This document shows, one piece after another, positions 1 to 5,470 of a stretch of DNA of 10,368 bases. The translations under genes were made by a program, and so were the position numbers. Where the stretch lies: contig CAZNTU010000199.1 of NCBI GenBank assembly GCA_964575975.1, forward strand, positions 1-10,368, given 5' to 3'. A model generated the notes under the pieces. The model was not told the origin of the DNA and ran no database searches. It worked only from the letters and a program-made list of their open reading frames with translations. The DNA is from G963674505 sp964575975. GTDB lineage: Bacteria > Desulfobacterota > Desulfobacteria > Desulfobacterales > SKZT01. Each line of letters opens with the position of its first letter. Positions within the stretch are counted from its first letter, which is position 1.

Positions 1-1925
1 ATGGTCATGGCGAGGGTCGGAGCGTAACTTTTCGAAAGCGAAATGGCGGTATCGTCGCCCGGACCCGCGCGATTTTGGTCCTCCCCTCCCCCGGCGACCG
101 TCGAAAGAATGTAGACGGGGATGCGGGAAAACCGCTGCCGAAGGTTGAGAAGGATTTCCCGTCCGGTCTTCAACCGCCTGGCGGAAAAGGGAACATGGTC
201 GATGTCCCGTTCGATGGTCTTTGGGGCGTTTTTCTCGCTACCGGTCGGGTCGGGAGGGGACGAGGGGAGGGCTTCCGAATACATGGGGCCTCCCATCCAA
301 ATGTCTAAGAGGACGAGGTCGGGATCTTCCGCCGCGACCAATGCGGAGGTTTCCTCCCAGTCGCTCGCCGCGAGCCAGTCGATTTCGATCAGCGTTTCCC
401 GGTAGAGCCTCGCCGTCCCCGGATCGCCGGCGAAAAGGATCCGGGGCTTTCCAACGGAGTAGAAAAGGGAATGAGCGCAGTCGTCTTCGCCGTCGCCCGG
501 CGACTCCACCTTGACCCGTACCTTGTCGATGTCGGAGAAGACCTCTTCCAGGCTGTCCTTTTCATATAGATTGCAGAACGACAGGAGTTCGGACTTGTAG
601 AACTTGTCCGCCTCGGCCGATATCTGACGCGCGTCCGCCCCTCCGCCTTCCCGAAAAACCAACGCCATGGGAACTTCCTCGTCGTGGTAGAAAAGCTTCC
701 GATATCCCAAGGACAGAAGCTTCGCGGTTTTCTTCAGGGAGGCGTCCGCGATTTTGGATAGATCGTCGATGCCCAGCCGGTTGAAGAGAATCGGATAACC
801 CTGTCCCAGTCGGGAGCAGATCGGAGGGGGAAACGCGGGGTTTCCGTCCGACGGGTTTTTCTCGTTCACGAGAGCGTTCAGGATCGTTTTCTTGTGAAAG
901 GCGGCGTTGGCGCCGTGAATTCCGCTGGCGTTCGGGTTCTCGTAGAGGGAGCGGCCGGCGTTGGTGGTGAACACCACGACGCAGTCCTTGAATTCGACGT
1001 CCTCGTTTGTAAAAGTGTCCTGCAGCCTGCCCGCGTCCAGGATCTGGTAGAACAGCTGAACGATTCTGAGGTGTGCCTTTTCGATCTCGTCGAACAGCAG
1101 GAAAGCGCGGGGATTTTTCGAGACGAATTCCGTGAGGATGCCCGGTTCGGCCCCTTTGTAGCTTTTGGCGACCCCGATCAATTGGTTCAAGGTGTTGTGG
1201 TCCGAGTAGGCCGTCATGTCGAAGCGACGGAACGGGCGATCAAGGAAACGGGACGCGATTTCCGCCAGGAAGGTCTTTCCGACGCCGGGGGGGCCGGCGA
1301 ACACGAAAACGCCCCGGGGTCTCGTTCGCGTATCGTCCGAGAACGCCGTCGCCTCCATGTTGTAGAGCCCTTCCACGAAGGCGTGGATTGCGTGGTCCTG
1401 CCCGAAAAGGTTGGCCTTCAGTTCGTCCCGCAGTTCGCGAAGGCGGGACACGAGCGTCGAAACGGCGGAGGCGCCGCCTTGGCCTCCCTGGCTTCGGGAA
1501 TACCAGCGCGTCAGGAAGTCCAGGGCCTCGCCGCGTCGCAGAGGGGCCATTTCCAAAACCTCGCGGCAGATCCTCTCGTCCATGGCGACCGCGAGAACTA
1601 TATGGGAGACGTCGATGTACCCCGGGTCGTGCCGGTCCGGAACCCCTTTCGTGGAGGCCAGGGACCGCGCCGTTTCCAGAATCCGGCCAACCGAATTCGA
1701 GACGGGCAGGGAAGGAAAGAAGCCGGGCCGCTTCTCCGCCGAGGGCAGCCGGGACTTGACGGCGCGCCAGTCGCCGTCGGCGAGAGGTTCGGCAAGCAGC
1801 AGCAATGCGTGGGGGTCGGCGCCGATGGCGCAAAGACATGCTTCGACGTCCAATGAACCGCCGTAATTGTGCGCCGCGATCGACTTCGCGCTGTCCAAAA
1901 ACCTCCTGGCGCGCTCGGTAAACAT
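1..1925 (-). CDS. Clp/Hsp100 D2-type AAA+ ATPase with Clp N-domain and C-terminal receiver-like domain (partial, runs off the window)
   Basis: The frame is open for 641 codons from the ATG at 1925 to position 1, so the 3' end is missing. The start has a strong ribosome binding site (AAGGAAGGAG, 9 nt spacing). Residues about 1-135 contain two helical repeats like the Clp N-domain (first near 5-45, second near 103-130). Residues about 165-445 are a single AAA_2 (ClpB D2-like) domain with Walker A GPPGVGKT (211-218), Walker B FLLFDEIEKAH (D279, E280), sensor 1 FTTNAG (N322), a likely arginine finger R372 and a sensor-2-like DAR (R433). All key residues are present, so it should hydrolyse ATP. 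Residues about 494-641 resemble a response-regulator receiver: an acidic residue after beta1 (D501), DLVLLDI with phospho-acceptor-like D541, and IPVYILST. An extra stretch of about 40 residues separates D541 from the GREILLNLR helix. The family unfolds proteins or remodels complexes; the substrate is unknown. No ClpP gene is in view. The architecture call is firm; the receiver's function is inferred. Confidence 0.88.
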   Translation of the reverse strand, partial: MFTERARRFLDSAKSIAAHNYGGSLDVEACLCAIGADPHALLLLAEPLADGDWRAVKSRLPSAEKRPGFFPSLPVSNSVGRILETARSLASTKGVPDRHDPGYIDVSHIVLAVAMDERICREVLEMAPLRRGEALDFLTRWYSRSQGGQGGASAVSTLVSRLRELRDELKANLFGQDHAIHAFVEGLYNMEATAFSDDTRTRPRGVFVFAGPPGVGKTFLAEIASRFLDRPFRRFDMTAYSDHNTLNQLIGVAKSYKGAEPGILTEFVSKNPRAFLLFDEIEKAHLRIVQLFYQILDAGRLQDTFTNEDVEFKDCVVVFTTNAGRSLYENPNASGIHGANAAFHKKTILNALVNEKNPSDGNPAFPPPICSRLGQGYPILFNRLGIDDLSKIADASLKKTAKLLSLGYRKLFYHDEEVPMALVFREGGGADARQISAEADKFYKSELLSFCNLYEKDSLEEVFSDIDKVRVKVESPGDGEDDCAHSLFYSVGKPRILFAGDPGTARLYRETLIEIDWLAASDWEETSALVAAEDPDLVLLDIWMGGPMYSEALPSSPPDPTGSEKNAPKTIERDIDHVPFSARRLKTGREILLNLRQRFSRIPVYILSTVAGGGEDQNRAGPGDDTAISLSKSYAPTLAMT

Positions 1926-1997
1926 GGTACGCGTCTCCTTCCTTTGAAAAATCGAACGGGGCGACCGGGGGACCGGGAACCAAGCTGCGGATCGACG

Positions 1998-3080
1998 TCA
2001 TATCGATATAGGCACTTGAAAGTCGTCCGCCCGTTCGTCCCGGACACGAATCACGGTGAACAGCCCGCAAATCTCGGGTGCGTTTTCCGCCAACTCGGCG
2101 AAGCGATACCGGTCGATCCCGGCAAGGACGCCGATTCCGTTGTCTCGAAGCACCATCGAAAACCCCTCCATGAAATCTACCTCGTCCCCTTTCCGGAAGA
2201 ACCTGTGCAGGAAATCGAAAAAGAGAATGTTCCGGCCGTCCGAGGAAATCTCCCGGCAGACTCCGTGAAACTCTTTAGGGCCGCCGATACGGTCCAGCAT
2301 TTCGACGCTCGCTTCGGCCAAGGAAAACGGGGATGCGGTACGGTTTCCAGTTTCGCTTCGCGCCGGTTCGTTCAAATACCGGGGAAGCGGCTCGATTCGT
2401 TTCGCCGTCCGCCCCTTGCCGAAATTCACAAGCAGAATGTTTTTGCCATTTTCGGCCCTGAATTCGCGCTCGAGGACCATGAGCAGGGGGTCGTCGCGCC
2501 GAAAGGGGGCGTTCGCGGATGGCGGCGTCTGATCGTATTGGGCGACTCGGACGACGTTTTCGCGCATCGCGTCGAAGGCTTCGGGTCTTTGGCCGAAAAA
2601 AGGCATATTCAGATTTCTGAACGCCGATCGTATCGCCCTGGTCGGCTCTTTTAAAATAGCGTCCAACAAATGGGCGGGGGAAATGCAATCCTTGCCTTTC
2701 CTTCGCGCGGTCTCTTCGGCCTCAGCGAATTTCGCTTTCAGGGCTTCCGTGCGATGGCCGGTTTTGCCCGAACACTCCGGAGCGGTCGAAAACGGAGAAT
2801 CGGAAAGTTTCGAAAGGACCGACCTCAATTCGCGATAAAGCGTCCGGCTGGCTTCGGGGACGCGAATGCCTTTGGCTAGCAATTCCGAGACGAGTTCGTC
2901 CCGGTCTGAATCAAGAGCGCCTCCGCCTCCCGGCAAGTGGGAAAACCGGGCGAGGTCCGTGCCCGACAAACCCGCGTATTTCAGGAGTCCGATCAGGAAA
3001 CGATCAGTGTCGATACCCATGGAACCCGCCTCGCGGGCGGCGATGGAAAGGACGACCGTTAAGGAAATGGATGTTTTCAT
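1998..3080 (-). CDS. Clp N-domain protein with degenerate (ATPase-dead) D1-type AAA+ domain
   Basis: This 360-residue protein ends 72 nt before the downstream Clp-like gene and is very probably cotranscribed with it. Residues about 5-45 and 115-155 are two Clp N-type repeats. Residues about 193-347 align in order with ClpB D1, but each catalytic motif is changed. The Walker A position reads LLVNFGKGRTA (216-226), one residue short and with no GKT. Walker B reads ILFFDFLH (285-292), keeping D289 but with F290 in place of the catalytic Glu. The sensor GATT position reads AGID, and the segment that carries the arginine fingers (ERRF) reads ICGLF. It is therefore likely a pseudo-ATPase that acts as an adaptor, scaffold or allosteric partner of the D2 protein. 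A TAA lies two codons upstream of the ATG, so translation cannot start earlier in this frame. No clear Shine-Dalgarno is visible at this start. The assignment rests on motif order; similarity to canonical ClpB is low. Confidence 0.8.
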   Translation of the reverse strand: MKTSISLTVVLSIAAREAGSMGIDTDRFLIGLLKYAGLSGTDLARFSHLPGGGGALDSDRDELVSELLAKGIRVPEASRTLYRELRSVLSKLSDSPFSTAPECSGKTGHRTEALKAKFAEAEETARRKGKDCISPAHLLDAILKEPTRAIRSAFRNLNMPFFGQRPEAFDAMRENVVRVAQYDQTPPSANAPFRRDDPLLMVLEREFRAENGKNILLVNFGKGRTAKRIEPLPRYLNEPARSETGNRTASPFSLAEASVEMLDRIGGPKEFHGVCREISSDGRNILFFDFLHRFFRKGDEVDFMEGFSMVLRDNGIGVLAGIDRYRFAELAENAPEICGLFTVIRVRDERADDFQVPISI

Positions 3081-3175
3081 TTTTTACGCAAACGCTCGAC
3101 GATCCGCTGGAGAAAACGTGTTCGAAACGTAAAAATCCGCTCTGACGATTCGACGCCCGTGGACGTTCGGCAAGC

Positions 3176-3204
3176 ACGATAGCATATCGAGACGGGTTTG
3201 TCAG
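3176..3204 (-). promoter_or_regulatory. candidate sigma70-type promoter for the Clp-like operon
   Basis: Read on the minus strand, CTGACA (3204-3199) lies 17 nt from TATCGT (3181-3176), a good -35 and a fair -10. It falls in the gap between the hepT stop and the 360-aa Clp-like gene. It would give a leader of roughly 85-90 nt before the ATG at 3080. It was found by eye only. Confidence 0.4.
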
Positions 3205-3252
3205 CCGCAATGCTTGCTTTTGAGAATGGAATGGTACTTGTCTCCGGACTTG

Positions 3253-3678
3253 CTACGGAAGACTGTTCATCCACCCGGCGACCAAGTCGATGAAAAGCTC
3301 GAAGTCCGCGAGGTGTTTTTTGAATATGCCGAAAACCAGCTCGTCTTCGACATTCTCGTATCGATGCACGAGCAGGTTCCGGAAAGACGCCATGTTTTGG
3401 AAGGTGGTCAGATGCTTTTCCGGTATTGCTCCGTGCGTCCCGAGAATCGAGAAAAGGTCCCGAAAACTTGCGGGTTCCCGCCAGCGATTGAAAGAAACGA
3501 AGTGGTTGGCGACATCGATCACTTCTTCGATGCAAAGGTGCAGATATCTTTCGATAAAAGCTTTGGCTCTAACGTCGGATTGGTATTTTTTCCAATCGAT
3601 GTCCTCGGCTGCCGTCAATTCATCGATATAGCCCCGAAGCTTCGAAAGCTTTCTTGAAACCAGCTCCTTGTCAACCAT
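3253..3678 (-). CDS. hepT: HepT-like ribonuclease toxin (DUF86/HepT family)
   Basis: The 141-residue all-helical protein carries the HepT signature RX4HXY as RNLLVHRY (R100, H105, Y107), in the usual place in the C-terminal third and at the usual family length. In characterised MntA-HepT systems HepT is a HEPN-fold RNase whose motif tyrosine is AMPylated by the partner nucleotidyltransferase. Its ATG overlaps the stop of the upstream nucleotidyltransferase by 8 nt (ATGGTTGA), which implies translational coupling. A weak GGGGA motif lies about 8 nt upstream, inside the partner gene. The motif is intact, so the toxin is predicted to be active. This matters because the antitoxin as sequenced is disrupted. 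Family confidence is high; activity is inferred. Confidence 0.88.
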   Translation of the reverse strand: MVDKELVSRKLSKLRGYIDELTAAEDIDWKKYQSDVRAKAFIERYLHLCIEEVIDVANHFVSFNRWREPASFRDLFSILGTHGAIPEKHLTTFQNMASFRNLLVHRYENVEDELVFGIFKKHLADFELFIDLVAGWMNSLP

Positions 3679-4096
3679 GAGATTTCCCCGTCGGTATTAA
3701 CTTGTATAAAAACTGGGAGTCGAGATAATGCCGTCTGGAAACGACTTCCTGCCGGACCCTCTCCTTTGGATCGGCTTCGTAGATCAGATATCCGTATTTG
3801 AGAATCTGGTGCTGAAGAAGCGGCGTCGAATTGGCGAAAACAACGAGATCCGCGTCTCTGTTCAAAAGATTGGACAGCTCCGTTTCCATTTTAATCCTCT
3901 CGAAGCCGTCCATCGGTCCAAAACCATGATCGCGATGTCGATGTCGCTTCCGGCCCNNNNNNNNNNCCCTTCCCGTGGAACTCGACCCGAATACGTAGGC
4001 GGCCGCGATTTCGGGTTTCGCCCTGAAATAGTCCGCTATCGATTTCTTGCTTCTCTCCGAAAGCATCCGTATCTCCCTAGAAAGTTTTGACGGCAT
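3671..4096 (-). CDS. mntA: MntA-like minimal nucleotidyltransferase antitoxin, interrupted by an N gap and an apparent frameshift
   Basis: This is the antitoxin of the pair. In the family it transfers AMP from ATP to the HepT active-site tyrosine. Visible parts are the nucleotide-binding GSSSTGR before the gap, GSDIDIAIMV after it, and the third-carboxylate strand DADLVVF. The family consensus GSX10DXD would require only about 3 nt between the sequenced flanks, not the 10 Ns present (3957-3966), so the gap is probably a placeholder. SDIDIA lies one frame away from the C-terminal part. One extra C in the GGACCG near 3914-3922 would join them as LDPMDGFERIK. The start at 4096 has GGGAG 8 nt upstream. 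It may be an intact gene with two assembly errors or a genuinely broken antitoxin. A broken antitoxin beside an intact toxin would be unexpected, so assembly error is favoured. Confidence 0.78.
   Translation of the reverse strand: MPSKLSREIRMLSERSKKSIADYFRAKPEIAAAYVFGSSSTGRXXXXGRKRHRHRDHGFGPMDGFERIKMETELSNLLNRDADLVVFANSTPLLQHQILKYGYLIYEADPKERVRQEVVSRRHYLDSQFLYKLIPTGKSHG
3957..3966. other. assembly gap (10 N)
   Basis: Ten undetermined bases lie inside the nucleotidyltransferase active site. The flanking reading frames are inconsistent with a true length of 10, so the run is best read as a gap of unknown size. Confidence 0.97.
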
Positions 4097-4130
4097 TCTT
4101 CAGTCTCCCGGTCCCCAGTATCCTCTCTAT

Positions 4131-4159
4131 ACTTTAGATCGACTCGCATTTTTTAGCAA
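4131..4159 (-). promoter_or_regulatory. weak candidate promoter for mntA-hepT
   Basis: On the minus strand TTGCTA (4159-4154) is 17 nt from TAAAGT (4136-4131), each matching 4 of 6 consensus positions. The -35 lies at the outer edge of the left terminal inverted repeat, so the repeat element may supply part of this promoter. Confidence 0.3.
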
Positions 4160-4163
4160 CTGT

Positions 4164-4184
4164 GGTTCGCCCGAAAAGACTGTT
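4164..4184 (+). repeat. left outer terminal inverted repeat
   Basis: The 21-bp sequence begins GGTTCGCCCGAAAAGACTG and pairs with 4885-4905 on the other strand, with 2 mismatches in 21. The mate is about 720 bp away. Confidence 0.7.
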
Positions 4185-4431
4185 CCATTTGTTCCGCCGT
4201 ATGTGGATTGGATTCCGCCCGATTTTTCCGTAACCGCATTCCGAGACGGCCCGGCTTTCCGGCAGCCCTCGAAATCAGCCGCGGAAAGGCGGATGAAAGC
4301 AAGGAAAGGCACAGACGCGCGGGACGTCGTCCCTTCGATCGACTCGCGCCCGACCCCGCCTTCTTGCGTCGCGTCGTTTTCGACGCCGAAAACGCCCGTC
4401 TTGCTATCGCAGCCAAAAATCGACGTTTTTG

Positions 4432-4712
4432 AAAAAACCTTATTTTGGCACTTCGGAACCTTAGTAGCAGGCGACATTCTCCTGTCCCCCGACCTTATTA
4501 CCTTATTGATGCCCGTCTTTGTGCTCGGAGATGCAAAACGACAAACACGTCGCGCCCCGAAGACGGATCGGGAACGCGGACGGTTTTGCGGATGCGCCGG
4601 ACGGCCCGACGCGGCATCTGACGGGGAAATAAGGTAATCAGGTAATAAGGTCGGGGGGGAGAGGGGACGTTCCGGGCTACTAAGGTCTAAAAGAACGAAA
4701 ATAAGGTTTTTT
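4432..4712. repeat. inner imperfect inverted repeat, arms about 80 bp, with four ACCTTA and four TAAGGT copies
   Basis: The left arm (4432-4507) and right arm (4628-4712) share three perfect inverted blocks in the same order: 15 bp (4432-4446 with 4698-4712), 11 bp ACCTTAGTAGC (4458-4468 with 4676-4686) and 17 bp GGTAATAAGGTCGGGGG (4641-4657 with 4486-4502). The hexamer ACCTTA occurs at 4437, 4458, 4492 and 4500. Its complement TAAGGT occurs at 4630, 4646, 4681 and 4702. Both arms end outward in a T run on the strand leaving the repeat (nine Ts at 4707-4715 on the plus strand, six on the minus). A transcript in either direction would thus fold and end like an intrinsic terminator. It may be two diverged copies of an ~80-bp unit in head-to-head orientation. 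Confidence 0.75.
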
Positions 4713-4884
4713 TTTGCGCTTGCGGCGGATTTGAAAGTAAGGGGAGACAACCAAGCGTGTATTTCCCGTGCCGGGCAGTGTGCCGTATAGGATCGAACGA
4801 AGGCGGGAGAGGTTCGACATTTCATGGTGAAAAAACATCGGTTGCCTACGCAAAACGCTGTCGGCATTTCTTGACGAATCACGC

Positions 4885-4905
4885 AACAGTCTTCTCGGGT
4901 GAACC
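4885..4905 (-). repeat. right outer terminal inverted repeat
   Basis: This is the mate of 4164-4184. On the plus strand it starts AACAGTCTTCTCGGG. Two substitutions separate the copies. Confidence 0.7.
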
Positions 4906-4930
4906 GTGGTTTGCCTGAATCTCTTTGCGA

Positions 4931-4959
4931 TTGACCTTTTGGTATCGCATTGGTACTGT
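4931..4959 (+). promoter_or_regulatory. candidate promoter or operator before the hicA remnant
   Basis: TTGACC (4931-4936) is 17 nt from TACTGT (4954-4959). The -35 is good and the -10 weak. The hexamer TTGGTA is repeated directly at 4939-4944 and 4950-4955, which could be a repressor site. The putative transcription start falls at the hicA ATG, and there is no Shine-Dalgarno. Confidence 0.3.
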
Positions 4960-4965
4960 CGTTCC

Positions 4966-5016
4966 ATGCTAATAAAAACACGACAACTCATACAGAATCT
5001 TGAAACCGCAGGCTTT
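4966..5016 (+). pseudogene. hicA toxin remnant (first ~17 codons)
   Basis: The 17 codons read MLIKTRQLIQNLETAGF, the start of a HicA-type mRNA interferase (a short helix of the RELIKxLExAGF kind). The rest of the ~60-residue dsRBD-like domain, including the catalytic histidine in the following GSH motif, is absent. The frame runs straight into the hicB-like start. The identification leans on context, because hicA normally precedes hicB. The fragment alone carries little information. Confidence 0.5.
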
Positions 5017-5068
5017 ATGAGAAAGAAAGATCGCTACTTGAAAATCGTCGAATGGTCGGAGGAAGACT
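5017..5068 (+). pseudogene. hicB antitoxin remnant (first ~17 codons)
   Basis: The segment reads MRKKDRYLKIVEWSEEDC, matching the very conserved opening of HicB antitoxins (xxKDRYLKIVEWSEEDGCYxG) before sequence identity stops. The remainder of the partial RNase-H-like fold and the DNA-binding C-terminus are missing. It is in frame with the preceding hicA-like codons, so the deletion between them removed most of hicA without an interrupting stop. At about 5066-5069 the sequence switches to a RecG-like gene in another frame. The two genes appear to have been joined by deletion. Confidence 0.6.
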
Positions 5069-5398
5069 GCGGTAAGGGAGACAGTCGTCAATGCCCTTGT
5101 ACACAGAGACTGCCTGTTGTCCGGAACCGCGGTCGAGTTGTCCGTGTACGAGGACCGATTGGAGGTGGCGTCTCCGGGTCGCCTTCCCAACGGCATCACG
5201 CCGCAACACATGATGACGGGCTGTCGCTCGGCCCGCAACCAGTTGCTCAAGGACGTCATGAGGGACTACGGCTACCTGGAGCATATGGGCATGGGGGTGC
5301 CTCGAAAGATCGTCAAGGGAATGCGGGAGCATAACGGGACGACTCTGGATTTGATCGAAGACGAAGAGCTTTTCACGGTGAGGCTCTGGAAAAAATGA
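5066..5398 (+). pseudogene. C-terminal fragment of a RecG-like/AlbA_2-HATPase_c_4 ATP-binding protein
   Basis: From about 5066 the frame reads TAVRETVVNALVHRD, then LSVYEDRLEVASPGRLPNG, then RNQLLKDVMRDYGYLEHMG followed by MGVPRKIV, and ends at TGA 5396-5398. These are the C-terminal Bergerat-fold motifs of the RecG-like HATPase_c_4 family (N-box RExVVNALxHRD, then SPGRLP and GMGVPR). In that family they usually follow an AlbA_2/Schlafen-type domain. About 110 residues remain, while intact relatives are typically several times longer. The N-terminal domain and a credible start with a ribosome binding site are absent. Only a TTG at 5117 without Shine-Dalgarno could start the rest. The 3' end looks intact, so the loss was from the 5' side, at the junction with the hicB remnant. 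Confidence 0.85.
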
Positions 5399-5470
5399 CG
5401 GACCCGTTTGCGATTGTGGCCGCAATACAGGGAAAAATTGGAGACGAACCGAAAAAAGGAGAGGATCGCG

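Larger units (their letters stand above)
4155..4910. mobile_element. candidate non-autonomous element (MITE/REP-like) made of nested inverted repeats
   Basis: I see no convincing gene in this stretch. The ends are marked by an imperfect inverted repeat: 4164-4184 and 4885-4905 match at 19 of 21 positions on opposite strands. They share the core AGACTGTT, with weaker similarity continuing outward to about 4155 and 4910. Inside lies a second, larger inverted repeat (4432-4712) and a perfect 8-bp hairpin CGTTTTCG-acgc-CGAAAACG at 4375-4394. No transposase is present, and target-site duplications could not be defined. A 284-codon minus-strand frame spans the region, but its composition does not look like a protein. 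The element sits between the mntA promoter and a trail of broken genes. Mobility is inferred from structure only. Confidence 0.45.

Noticed and set aside
894..1856. 320-codon open frame on the plus strand
   Set aside because: It lies opposite the Clp D2 gene, whose minus-strand frame has clear Walker and sensor motifs. It has no recognisable domain and is a GC-driven shadow.
3259..3268. Third copy of GAAGACTGTT, the core of the outer terminal inverted repeat
   Set aside because: The match is only about 10 bp, falls within the hepT coding sequence, and has no similarity beyond it. It is likely chance.
4127..4981. 284-codon minus-strand open frame through the inverted repeats
   Set aside because: The composition (scattered Ser, Arg, Pro) is not protein-like. 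It crosses both arms of the inverted repeats, and no start with a ribosome binding site is evident. I treat the region as non-coding, with some doubt.
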